From: Solea solea
Taxonomy: Eukaryota > Chordata > Actinopteri > Pleuronectiformes > Soleidae
Direction of reading: 5' to 3'
Length of the DNA: 64,000 bases
NCBI RefSeq assembly: GCF_958295425.1
Contig: NC_081139.1
Location: forward strand, 17,648,388 to 17,712,387
This document shows positions 50,722 through 61,639 of this stretch, in pieces. Below the pieces are notes generated by a model. That model was given only the letters and a program-made list of their open reading frames with translations. It did no database searches and was not told the DNA's origin. How positions within the stretch are numbered: the first letter of the stretch is position 1; the number at the start of each line of letters is the position of its first letter. Position numbers and translations under genes: made by a program.

Positions 50722-52231
50722 GTGAGTGTTCAGCCTGCCATTTGACTGTCTATACCGTGATTAAGACTGTGAAACACATACATGTGCTGTATATGTGTAA
50801 ATGCTGTATACATGTAGAGCATTTAATGTTGGCGTGCTGTGTAAAAAGTATTTTTCTTTATTAACATTTTTGCAGTTTTTCCCCATTTTATACACGCACA
50901 ACAATTCTGAAAACATGAAGCTCGTGTATTAACAACCTAAACTCTAAATCAGAACGCTAATTGGATCTGCGTGCATACTCTAATTTGTTCACCGAGAAAT
51001 GGTAACCTTTAAAATACAACACCCTGGAAACGTTGTATCCATGCAAACACTTCAATAATGTGTTGTAGTATAAAAGAGGCCACTGTTTTCTATAACTTAC
51101 ACACTCATACTTAAAATAGCACACGGTTAGTGAAACCTGGCATGCAAAAGGAGAAACTATAAGCACATTCTCTGTGACGCACCTTTTGCAAAAAACACTA
51201 CACACATTTCTCTACATCAAATCCAGAAATATAACATGAAATGATTTGCCATTTCAAAACGTTGCCTTTAAAAACACCTCACCTGTGATCCGACTCATAG
51301 AACACTCCTGTCAGACACTTAGGCGTTTACTGTAAACTCACAAATCACTATAAAAAGGCAACAGGTGAGTTTATCTGTCTTCAACTAAAATGGAGAGCAA
51401 TGTTACAATACGAGGTAGACCTGGAGAAGGCCTGTGACAAAAGTGATGCAGGGTCTTCCATCACTGTCTTGTCAGACAGGAAATAGCCTGCAGTGGCGAT
51501 GAAGGGCTATGGCCAAATCCAGCTAGGTGAAGAAATGACGAGGTTGTTTTTTTTTTTCCCCCGTTTTTTTCTAATTCATACGTTTTTTTTTTTTTTTTTG
51601 CATCTCCACAAAAGTTTGCTGTTTTCATGTGCTATAGTAAAGTCTGTTTAGAATAAGTTCTGTAATGTATTGACTGATATCACAATGTGAGAGAAATCCA
51701 GTGTCGAATTTCTTCAGTGCGTAATTCTGGTCTTGTGTGTTTTGTTCAGTATATTCTTGAACTCAAACACTGAATGTATAATTGGAAAAGCAGAAATACT
51801 AAGTGCCAAATTGAGCACAGCAGTGTGTAACTCATAAACATATGAATCATGTGTAAATGAATCATGTGTATGCCATATTTAGAATTTCGTTGCAATTTGC
51901 TCGGCAACAGAACAGGGTTAAATGGTGTGAATATATATATATAAATATATATATAATATATGAATATAAATGTCATTTCGAAGACACAGAACCCTACACT
52001 TCATTTAAAATAAAGGTTTGACACACTACTACGCACCATGGGCTCCTGAATTCAAAACGTACATCAACACTTCTGATGTTAGTGTTTTGAATTTATTGCA
52101 TCAGTGTTCATTTGGGAAAAACTGTATGTGTAGTCTTTAATTAGATATAAGACAGGCAGAGAACATTGGAACTGCCTTCTGACATGTTTCTCTCCCTAAT
52201 GATGTTTTTTTTCGACTTATCTCATTGACAG
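50722..52231 (+). other. contactin intron 2
   Basis: 1.5 kb between GTGAGT and ACAG; poly-T tracts at 51545-51600 and a TA-rich tract at 51931-51961. Nothing else recognised. Confidence 0.7.
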
Positions 52232-52407
52232 GTGGAAGGTGGATGGCAGAGACCTAAACACAGACTCGGATCCAAACTTCAGTCTCATCGAGGGTAACCT
52301 GTTGATCAACAACCCTCATGTCATCAATCATGGAGGCGTTTATCAGTGCATCGCCACCAACACCTTTGGGACCGTTGTCAGCAGGGAGGCAAAAATCCAA
52401 TTTGCAT
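52232..52407 (+). CDS. cntn3: contactin coding exon 3: second half of Ig1
   Basis: Residues 62-120, from the RW of Ig1 through EGNLLINNP and YQCIATNTFGT to VSREAK.QF, a strongly conserved contactin run. It contains the second Ig1 cysteine (Cys101). The usual DxGxYxC motif reads HGGVYQC, so the near-invariant aspartate is histidine 95. Acceptor GACAG at 52227-52231, donor GTGAGC at 52408. Phase 2 in, phase 1 out. Confidence 0.95.
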
Positions 52408-54685
52408 GTGAGCAAATTATTTATTCAGTTATGTTTGATTTGATGCTGTGGGATAGAATACTGCTCCAGCTAATCATCACATATGAAACCGTTGGCTTTA
52501 GTCTGCAAACATTTCATTTTAGTCAGACTAACAATCGAATGTTCAAAGGCGTTCACTTTATTTTGTAGATTTTCAAAGGAAAATATTATAACATGATGTA
52601 AGACATTTCATCACAGTTCATGCTGTTGTCAGTAATATCACATAGTCAACTTTTGACTAGCTCCATGAATTCTGGCTCCTAATTGGATAAAGTGTTGTGG
52701 GATACTCCTAGAGTTACAGTCAGATGCCTGAGACATTGAGTAAATACTCTTCTTTATATCAGTTATTGCTGTCAGAATATAAAGCCATTTCTTTTTTTTG
52801 TTACTTATTTTTTTTATTTTATATATTCTTCAGCTCTCCTTTTACATTCCATTACGTCCACTCAGAAACAATATCCTTTACAAGGGGTCATAACATTCGC
52901 ATGCTCTCAGGTACAAAGATAAGGAACAACAAAAAAATATTAACGACATTGAAAATAAACAATTAACAACATTGAAAATACAAACATACACAAACACAAA
53001 CATCAACTTAAAACAAAACATGGGTTGTATACGGGTTTACCTGGTAGATACAGTCCTCCATCAGCGTCATTAATGGTGCCCACCTTTCAAAGAAAAGTTC
53101 CCTCTGCAATCTCAGCGAATATGTAATTTTTTCCATAGTGTAAATATTTCTTAAATTGTTTGCCATTCAGCTTGGTTTGGCGACTCCTTTTTAAGCAATT
53201 TCATTGTAATTGTTTTCTTTGCTGCTACCAGTAATATATGTAATAGATACATCTTTTTCCTACAGTGTATCACAGCTGGTTTCATCCCTAGAATTGCTGT
53301 CGGAGGGTCTCTTTCAACATCAATTCAACATTCAATATCTTGTTAATATATGTACAAATTGATAAATTGTTAAAGCTATTTCTAGTGTGCCTATAGTGTG
53401 TAATATGTTGTAGGATGTATTGGCACAAATTGCCATAAGTGTGTTTGCATTAGCGATCACATACCTTATACAACAGAACAGTATTTTCCTCCAAGTACCA
53501 CCAGAGGAAGCTTGCGTGTCACTGTTGGTGCTCATACTACACATACCACAGTTTGAGAACCATGGAATTAGTCCATAATGGCTTTAAAATCAAATGTGTC
53601 TGGTTTTAACCTTAGAAATAAGCCTTTTATACTGTATGCACTTCAGGCAAGGGCATTTCATGGTTTGAAGTGAAAACCTATATACGTAAACATGGAATGC
53701 ATTCAATACATCACCCAAGACAGAAGAAGAGAGGGGAGAGTTGTGAAAGAGTGTTTACATCATTTTGTTGTAAACACCGTTTTGTTACAATCTGCAGTCT
53801 CACATTAGACGCCTCTAATTATGTGGAATTCAATGAAGGAACAAAGTGTTTAAACCACACAGGGATGGGATTGTGGCTATGTAGTTAACAATTTCAGCTT
53901 ATTGTGCGATTGTCAAAAAAATTGCTGTTGTTTCATCAAGCATTGACATCAGGTTTTTTCCCTGTTTCAATCTACCTCTTCCTCTGAAACAGCCGTGCAG
54001 CACCATTCAGACAGTGTAATTGAACAGACATAGTAATTTAACTGTGTTATTTGAGGGAATACTCAAAATACCCCCATCACAGCCTTCATTTCACATCATG
54101 TGCGATGTTTTCTTTTCTTGCTATTCGAACAACGTCTCAGTGCTGATGAACGGCGCTCAAAAACAGGCCTCGCTGCCAATTTCCTCATGCTTGAAATTCC
54201 TGAATTGAGTCATTTGTGGAATCTGAGATGACTGTGCCATCGACCACCAGCAGAACAGTGAAGGAATGGGGATTTCACTGTGTCTTGATTTAGGGGCATT
54301 TTTAATCTAGTTAGTTCTGATTTGACCACTTCTGATATTTGCCAGATCCCTCCTGGGACTTGGCTGCCATTTCTATAGACATTTGGACTGATATGTCTTT
54401 AATCTGTTTACTGTCTCACATGGCACACCAGCATTTAATTAAAGGTGGGAGTAATCCCATAAGCTTGATATGTGCATCCTATGTCTGCCCGATCTGCCGC
54501 ACATGTTGTGATAAATAACAGGAGAAATCACGGCTTTGAATTGTGCAAGGCAGAGACATATTCTGGAGAATGAAATGTCCTTCTTGGGATGTCACCAGAA
54601 ATTGGTAAATCTGTCAAACCCTGACGAGTTGGAGTTGTGTTATTTTAGATTCATTTTCTCCCCCCCCCCTCTTTTATTTCAACAG
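52408..54685 (+). other. contactin intron 3
   Basis: 2.3 kb. The 52850-53300 part may be an antisense LINE fragment (reverse-strand phrases resembling a LINE ORF, heavily decayed); low confidence. No exon recognised. Confidence 0.5.
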
Positions 54686-54781
54686 TTCTGCAGAACTTCA
54701 GCAAGAAGTCGAGGAACATGGTGTCCGTGAGAGAGGGTCAAGCTGTGGTTCTGCTCTGTGGCCCTCCACCCCATTACGGAG
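54686..54781 (+). CDS. cntn3: contactin coding exon 4: first half of Ig2
   Basis: Residues 121-152, with the Ig2 entry LQNF and the conserved block [16 protein letters not shown], including Cys145. Asn124-Phe-Ser126 is a potential N-glycosylation sequon. The family tyrosine opening this exon (YL.NF) is phenylalanine here, because the split codon is T+TT. Acceptor AACAG follows a C/T tract. The donor is GTACAG, lacking the consensus G at +5, so it looks weaker than the other donors of this gene. Confidence 0.95.
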
Positions 54782-54943
54782 GTACAGCAACTCTGTCCTA
54801 ACTCTTCTGCATAGTCTGCTGTCATTTCAAACTCCTGCTTGCCTCAGCAGTCCTAATGCTTGCTCACTCCATTTCTTATTAAACCCATGTAACACCACTG
54901 TGTCTCCTTTGTTTTCACACCTTACCAACTTCCCTTTCTGCCG

Positions 54944-54981
54944 CTCTCCCTTTTTTTTGCCCCCTTATCTGTCAGGTGAGG
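54944..54981 (+). promoter_or_regulatory. candidate recursive splice site in contactin intron 4
   Basis: A long C/T-rich tract ends in GTCAG at 54975 and is followed immediately by GTGAGG, so one position can act as acceptor and regenerate a donor. It lies about 200 bases into a 3.1-kb intron. If an exon were read from here in the phase left by exon 4 it would stop after about seven codons, so it is not a plausible coding exon. Confidence 0.4.
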
Positions 54982-56985
54982 AACTTTTTCTTTTATGATC
55001 AGCCACCACTCTACCTGCTCAGACCCTTGCCTTCACATCTATACTTCATCACATCGCGCTTCTTAACCTTAAGCTCAGTTTTCTCGCCTATACGATCCGT
55101 GACAAGGCTGTCATCTATAAAGTCTGCGCTGCTCCACTTCCACTTCCTCATTTTTTTCCCCACCACCCTCAATGTGGACAGGTTATCTGTGGGTAATAAA
55201 GCCTGCTGTGGCTGGGGGAGCATTTATCCTGTGGCACAGCTGTGAGTTGACTTGTGTCTGCGTGCTGCTGATTAGCAGGCCCCCCTCAAATAGTCCGCAC
55301 TCCTGCAGCTGTTCGTTGCCCACCAGCACAATTTCACGCCAGCGTAGCAGCGTTTCTCCGCTCTCCGTTTCCAGCCGAATCCTGCGGGCACATGGGATTC
55401 CACACTTTAGCGGTTTGCCCTCCAGCCTTCCCTCCATCACCCTCTAAAAAGCCTCCATCTCTGTATTTTTCCCCTTAAACAGAGTATAGTCACACATTTG
55501 ATGGGATTTGCACTATATAACAGTGTGAGCAAATTGAAAAACAGTTCTAAAATGTTTCAAATGATGCCAAAGCTTCTTCGATGCCTGTCGACGCACTTCT
55601 TGAGGAACACAGTGATACACCTTATTAAAGGAGGAATCATCTGAAGCTCCTTACAGCAATCAATAGGTAAGTGGTCCAAAAGGAGGCAGGCTGAGAATTA
55701 AACTGTCAGAGGACATGAGATTATGTGCCTGCAAGTCTTTTGTTGCTGTGATGTTCACCAACTACATAAACACACCTGAGGAAAAAATACTCAACATGTT
55801 TGAAATCATATTGAATTTGTGAAATTTTCAAAATACGTCACAGTTCAAAGTTCACTTAGCTTGTTTTTTATGAACAAAGAAAAACGGTCTATTTTGTGAT
55901 TTCTGCACAGTTAGTGCTACTTTATATCACTACTAAAAATGTGACTCAACAAAACTACATTTTTTAAAGCCTGAATCTGTTCAAAGGGTTAAGGACGTAA
56001 GCAGAACTATGTTGACGTCATTCCAGTCAAAGGGGCTGACTACTACATAGTGTTGTCTCTGATGCACAAGAGCTGCACTAAAAGTTCATTCTGCAGTTCC
56101 TGCAGTCATCGCTCACTCACTCTTTGTGTGTCTTACACTTGTGCAGTGATAGTGTCATCACGTCTTACCCTTCATTTTGACACAAATCCTCATTGATGAT
56201 CTGTTTAAAAAGAAACATTACGACTGTAGTTTTTATAACATACAACTTCAACTTATTATCCACACTAGTCATGGGGGTTTATATGTAGAAACAGAAATAA
56301 AAATATGGGGAATTATCTCAAAAATGATACAATGACCAAGTAGTCCTTTCTGTACAAGACAATAGTGTATTCTTCTGAGAGTCCATGTCAGTCTAGTGTT
56401 CTGCCCTTGTGTACTCAATCTCGCATTCTATGTGACCACTTAGTTGTACTTAAGTAGAAAATAGAGATGGAACATTTTATTTTTAAACCTGCTCGGGGCA
56501 ATAAAGAAGAAAAACAAGCAAACATTAAAAAATATATGAAAAACTAAAAATATTCATACGAATAGAAAGAAAAAAGATAGACAGACACAACGTATATGTT
56601 AACCATGTTATCTACAAAAGGAAGGCTGCTGCGGATGAAATAAATAGCGAATAAACACATATTTTGCACATTGTGAGCACAGGTGTTGGTCAACGGTTTG
56701 AGTTTCCTGTTCTGGCCCTGTGGAGGAAACTGTCCCTAAATCTGAAAGTATAACCTGGGCTTAAAATGGTGATGGAATTTTCTCTGTCACTGGCCCAGAA
56801 GCTCTGGAAATGGTCTTCCATCCCATATCACATCCTCCATTACTATTGATTCTTTTATTTTCCAGTTTAAAATGAAACCTTTTAAATCCTACTTTTAATC
56901 CTGATGCTGTCTTAGAGTACGTTGCTGCTTTAAACTTGTCTGAACACTTTTGTAAAGCACTTTGTTGGTTGATTTTAATCCATCC

Positions 56986-57190
56986 ATCCATCCATCCTTC
57001 CCTTTTCTATCGCTTTATCCTCCACATGATGGTCGCAGGGGGTGCCAATCTCCCCCATATTGCATGTTTTTGAAATGTGGGAGGAAGCCGGAGAACCCAC
57101 AAAAAAAACCCCACACACATGGGGAGAACATGCAAACTCCATGCAGAAAGGCCCTTGTTCCAACCGGGGCTCCAACCCAGGTCTTCTCTG
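56986..57190 (+). repeat. dispersed fish repeat (TCCATCCA family, nearly full tail)
   Basis: (CCAT)n start, TTTCTATCGCTTTATCC, GTCGCAGGGGG, then GTGGGAGGAAGCCGGAGAACCC, GGGGAGAACATGCAAACTCC and CAACCCAGGTCTTC. Related fragments are at 4825-4922 and 31707-31815. Confidence 0.75.
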
Positions 57191-57862
57191 CCAAGTGTAA
57201 AGGTCTAATCAAAGATGGCTGTGGCTGAGAGTCTCAACAGAGAACACAAAAACAACTTGCAGTTTTCACACGGTCACAGTGTCAGTGGTTAGAACCTACC
57301 AACACTGGCCTAAGGAGTGACAAAAGTCAAACTGGCTTTTTTTTTAAAGGGATGTTCTGTAACACCTCTGATCCTTCACAGCTCCAGCTCGCAACTTACA
57401 GGACTTAAACGGATCTACTGCTAACACAGTGGAGCCTGGTACCACTAGGCTCCTTCAGAGGTCGTCTAGAGCCCAAACCTTACATCAAACAATAACACAG
57501 AATGAAGCAGGGGTGGCCATAGTATTTTAGCTCGTAAGTGTCTTGTATAGACAAGATACACAGTATGCTGGAAAAAAAGATTTACTGTTCAGATGAAAAA
57601 CCCGCCACACACAAGTAACTGCACTTGTTGTTTTCTTATGGGGTTTGTTTTAAAAAAGAAAAATATAGAATATCACAAGCCTTTTCCTTTTAAGTCACCT
57701 TATATATACAGGATATATTTCTGGCATAGAGACATAGAAAATCTATTTGTAATGATACCTTTTTTTCCTATGTGTGGACGTTTTTGCTGCCCAGGTCATT
57801 TTGGAAAAGTCACTGAAAAGCACATCTTGTTTAATCACTTATCCCTCATGTGTTTTTTTCAG

Positions 57863-58066
57863 AGATCAAATACGCGTGGGTTTTCAACGGACAGCGCAAC
57901 TTTCTGCAACAGGATGCTCGCCGCTTTGTCTCCCAGAGGACGGGCAACCTGTACATCGCCAAAGTTGAGGCCCTGGATGTGGGGAACTACACTTGTGCTG
58001 TGAGGAACATGATGACCAACGCGACAGTGTTCAGCTCCCCAACCCCTGTGGTGGTGCGGAGGGATG
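57863..58066 (+). CDS. cntn3: contactin coding exon 5: second half of Ig2
   Basis: Residues 153-220. The core Trp158 sits in YAWVFN, followed by [16 protein letters not shown] and DVGNYTC with Cys197, then [10 protein letters not shown] leading to Ig3. Potential N-glycosylation sites are Asn194-Tyr-Thr and Asn205-Ala-Thr. Acceptor is a T run plus CAG at 57860-57862; donor GTAAGC at 58067. Phase 1 both sides. The Ig1-Ig2 part of the horseshoe carries main ligand contacts in related contactins (family knowledge). Confidence 0.96.
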
Positions 58067-58602
58067 GTAAGCAATCCTCAGTTCGCCTCTGCCGCCTCCT
58101 GGTTATCTTGCGCGCTGAACTGACGCCGGCTGTTGGCGTGAGGGTGAGCCGGGGAGATGAATGGCTTCGTCTTGAGCGTGACTCTGTGTTTTGCCTTCGC
58201 TTACGAGGAAGGCTTTCGCACCGTCCCAGTGCCTGTGAACCAAACTACCCAGGGTCGTGCATGCGAGAAAACCCTCTGTCTGCATGAGGACACATATTTA
58301 CATAAACAGAAAAACACGCACGCTGACACACAAACACAGAGGAAGGGGCTTGCCACACACACTAAATCCCCATCAGAAGCTTTTATGCGAGCCACTTCAG
58401 ATTTAAACTGAGACAGATTTGTAATCTGCTCAACCATGTGCTAAGCCAAATGCTGTTGAATACGCCATCAACACGTGTGCGCGCTCTCTGCCAGTGTCAC
58501 CCACATCATGGCTCTCTCATCCAATATGAATTACAAGAAACTGCGTGTCCATGTTTTAGTGTTTATGACTGATGCGATTTGCTTGTATCCCCCCCCGTGC
58601 AG
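58067..58602 (+). other. contactin intron 5
   Basis: 536 bases, unusually open in several frames and GC-rich near its start, but bounded by good GTAAGC and C-rich GCAG signals. The frame that runs on from exon 5 into it (to about 58287) is read-through, not a conserved extension. Confidence 0.7.
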
Positions 58603-58705
58603 TAGTGATGGGCGAATACGAGCCAAAGATAGAGGTTCAGTTTCCTGACACCCTACGTGTCTCCAAAGGATCATCTGTGAAGCTGGAGTGCTTTGCCTTA
58701 GGAAA
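58603..58705 (+). CDS. cntn3: contactin coding exon 6: Ig2-Ig3 linker and first part of Ig3
   Basis: Residues 221-254 plus two bases. It holds the hallmark [13 protein letters not shown] and VKLECFALG with Cys250. Two tandem acceptors precede it: CAG ending at 58602 and TAG ending at 58605. Use of the first gives D-V-V-M and keeps family length (DGVM in mammals); use of the second removes one valine. I chose 58603 because CAG is the stronger acceptor and preserves length. Donor GTAAGT at 58706, phase 2. Confidence 0.93.
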
Positions 58706-58877
58706 GTAAGTGTCAGAAACATCAGAACTCTTAGGCTCCTGCCAACTGCATTTTTTTCAAATCTGTAGTTGGACACAACACAACAGACGGACAAACGTGG
58801 CAGCAGTCCCTCCGGTCCGTGTGAGCGGGAGCATGTGGCCAGCGTGACTTTTTTTTGTGTGTGTGTGACCTCCACAG

Positions 58878-59062
58878 CCCTGTGCCTTCCATCTCCTGGA
58901 GAAGAGCGGATGGAAATCCACTTCCTGGAAAGATTAAAATCAATCATGCCAGCGGGGTTCTGGAAATTCCATATTTTCGCCCAGAGGATGCCGGTGTGTA
59001 TGAGTGCATAGCCGAAAACAGCAGAGGACGAAATGTTGCCAGAGGGCAACTTATATTCCACA
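58878..59062 (+). CDS. cntn3: contactin coding exon 7: rest of Ig3
   Basis: Residues 255-316 plus one base. It starts with NPVPSISWRRADG (core Trp262), continues with PLPGK and GVLEIP, and ends with EDAGVYECIAENSRG (Cys298) and NVARGQL. The PLPGK segment resembles CNTN6, while GVLEIP and ECIAENSRG fit CNTN3. The intron before it is only 172 bases, the shortest in the visible gene. Donor GTAAGA at 59063, phase 1. Confidence 0.96.
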
Positions 59063-59460
59063 GTAAGAAACATGTAAACTTTTTTCTTTCTCTGTCTCTC
59101 TTTCTCTTTTAGTGCCGTTTAATTTCCTTCACTTCACTTTATAGTCACGTTCATTTGTTAGAAAAAAAAAGAAGAGATTTATTGTTTCTTTCTTCTTCAT
59201 CTTCTTCTTTCGGCCGCTCCTGATTCGGTGTTGCGACAGCGAGATAGTTATATGGTGGCCGTGAAGGTCAATTCAATACAGCGGTGCAGAAAACAAAACA
59301 CCACTTCACAAAAGAAAAGATTAGGGGAAAGCACTGCAACATTGTTGAAATAAAAAAAACAAAAACATTTCAAAGATTATAGAAAGAGTAGGGACCAACA
59401 GACCAAACCCTTGAGTTTGATTGGACAGAATTGGGGGCAAGGCTAATATGTACAATCACC

Positions 59461-59474
59461 CTTCTTTCTTTCCT

Positions 59475-59510
<36 letters not shown>

Positions 59511-59512
59511 TC
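59461..59512. repeat. (TTTC)n microsatellite
   Basis: About 10 perfect TTTC units after an imperfect start. Confidence 0.95.
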
Positions 59513-59606
59513 ACAATAACCTATAGACCATACAGCAGTTCAAGTTGTTTTCTTTTTTCTTTCACGTATTCATTTCCTGTAACCAGTGCAACAGCTACTC
59601 TCCCTG

Positions 59607-59610
<4 letters not shown>

Positions 59611-59647
<37 letters not shown>

Positions 59648-59684
59648 ATATATATATATATGTGTATATATATATATATGTGTG

Positions 59685-59715
<31 letters not shown>

Positions 59716-59736
59716 ATATGTGTGTATATATACACG

Positions 59737-59778
<42 letters not shown>

Positions 59779-59795
59779 TATATATATATATATAA
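59611..59795. repeat. compound TA / TATG microsatellite
   Basis: Alternating TA runs with interspersed TGTG and CACA steps, about 185 bases. All open frames across it, on both strands, are low-complexity artefacts (Tyr-Ile repeats). Confidence 0.95.
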
Positions 59796-61496
59796 ATAAT
59801 AACAGTACAATAATGATTCTTTAATTATTTGAATCAAAAATACAAACAGTGGACACATATACCCATAACATAAAATAATAAAAGTATACTTCTAGTTGAG
59901 CATAAATGCAATTTATGACAACACAGTTCCCCACTGAAGTAAAGTCTGTATTTTCTAATTAATCACTGACTCCTAAGGAAGTATACCTTGGCTGTGCACT
60001 AGAACACATAGCTTACTTCCCAAATAAAAAAATAAAGACGGTCTTTGGTTCTGGACCAGATGTGCATTTCAACTCATGAAAGTTTTTGCACTCGTTTAGC
60101 CACAAGTGACACTGTTTTACACTGTTACACAAATTTGAATCCAATTTAGTCTATATGCCTATAATGCTGTGATATGGAGCATAACAGGTAGACTTATCAG
60201 GCAGTTTTATGCTCAACCATGCTGGAATTGGCAATTTGTAATGAGTCTGTCCTACAGATAATTTTTTTTCTTGTTTGTTTCTATTTTTCTAAAACTGATA
60301 AGAGCTGATTTTATTTCAGAGAAAGAGCTGCAAGCACACACTGTGACTGGCTAATTTAATCCCTGTGTGAAGTGAACCTATAGGGGACTGTTGCAGCTCG
60401 GTGTGCAAGAACTTTGTGATTTTATAATTTTTTTTTCATTTGTGCTACTGCAAACACGTGCAAAATTAATATGTAAATGAAGCAGTGATGATAGGCTTCG
60501 TCTGGATTGACTGAAACAGACACTAGTTATTCTTGCCTCTGTAAAATGTAATACGGTTCATTATTTAATGTTTTTATGACATCGGATGTGAAGCTTTAAG
60601 AGGAGATTAGATGAACCAGCGTGAATGGCTTTGGTTATGACCAACACACCCACAGACAATGTGACAATTAATTCTTTATAAGCCCAGTCACATTTCTGTA
60701 TGTGCCCCCACTTGACTGCACCTTGTACAAATTTATTGCCCATACAGAAGATGCTCCAGTGAATTTGTTTGCCAAAAATATCTTAATTCATTTTATGCCA
60801 CACAAGTAGGAATAAAGAAAACAGGCCAGCGATATGACAAAGAATGAACAATCTCTTATATGATTTTTAAAGAATACATTTTTATTGTTTGTTTTTGAGC
60901 TTGTTCTCATTAAGCTTGAACCTTCAGTCGGTGAAGTGTGAAATCCCAGCGGGAAGCAACTGTTTTTGGTTTTTAGGACATTTGCAGTTTGAATTTGGCT
61001 TCATTTACTTAGTCGGGCATCAACAATCATCCACAGCATTCTCCCCTTTCCTGCCCCTTTCTCTTCTCCCTTCTTTTCCTTCACCTGAGCAAACTTGTCT
61101 CCTTGTGTTGTATTTTCTTCTCGTCTACTTTGTTTGACCCCTGTTGTTTTAATATTACAAGAGGGTCCTCAGATCACGATGAGTTGTTATTTTTCTAACT
61201 ACTAACTTTGTAGTGAGCTGCGGCCATAGTAACTCAGGAGCTAATTACACGCAGGCAGCAAATGCAAGAGGTGCAAGTTTGCCACAGCCTTACATGTATA
61301 TAAATCTAACCCAAACTGTCCAGCTGTCAAAGCAAAAGTGAAACATTCTTCATGTTTTTAAATAAACGTTCACATTGTTTGGAAAAAAAAGTGGTGACAT
61401 TATATACAGTACATAGCCTCAAAAAAAGCACATGCAGTTTATCTTTTAGCCGTCTTTTTTGTCTGAAATATTCATAATCTTTTATCTTTTCCACAG

Positions 61497-61639
61497 ATGT
61501 CGAACATCTGCACTGGATGCAGACACTGAAAGATGCTCATATGGCGATAGATGCTAATCTGCAGTGGGAGTGTAAGGCCATCGGTAAGCCGAGGCCGACA
61601 TACAGATGGTTGAAGAATGGTCAGTCGCTAGTGGCGGAG
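61497..61639 (+). CDS. cntn3: contactin coding exon 8: Ig3-Ig4 linker and first half of Ig4
   Basis: Residues 317-364. Cys342 lies in WECKA, followed by GKPRPTYRWLKNG with core Trp354. The linker from Ig3 (FHNVEHLHW) is two residues longer and more histidine-rich than the Y-A-x-P-x-W linker of mammalian contactins. Acceptor is T-rich and ends CCACAG at 61496; donor GTGAGA at 61640, phase 0. The Ig3-Ig4 pair closes the contactin horseshoe against Ig1-Ig2. Confidence 0.95.

Larger units (their letters stand above)
54782..57862 (+). other. contactin intron 4
   Basis: 3.1 kb with a weak donor (GTACAG) and a candidate recursive splice site near its start. A GC-rich patch at 55170-55445 carries long frames on both strands (see findings). 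A TCCATCCA-type repeat lies at 56986-57190. Confidence 0.6.
59063..61496 (+). other. contactin intron 7
   Basis: 2.4 kb. It contains a repeat fragment at about 59185-59245 (CTTCTTCTTTCGGCCGCTCC..GCGACAGCG, a common fish phrase), a (TTTC)n tract at 59461-59512 and a long TA-type microsatellite at 59611-59795. No exon recognised. Confidence 0.65.

Noticed and set aside
51350..51375. CAACAG|GTGAGT as a second recursive splice site
   Set aside because: No pyrimidine tract upstream; acceptor function is unlikely.
57850..58287. 145-codon frame starting before exon 5 and running into intron 5
   Set aside because: Only 57863-58066 matches contactins; the rest is read-through past a good GTAAGC donor.
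58531..59073. 180-codon antisense open frame, the longest in the window
   Set aside because: It is the shadow of contactin exons 6 and 7, whose sense frames match a known family.
59521..59858. Several 69-87-codon frames on both strands
   Set aside because: Produced entirely by the TA-type microsatellite.
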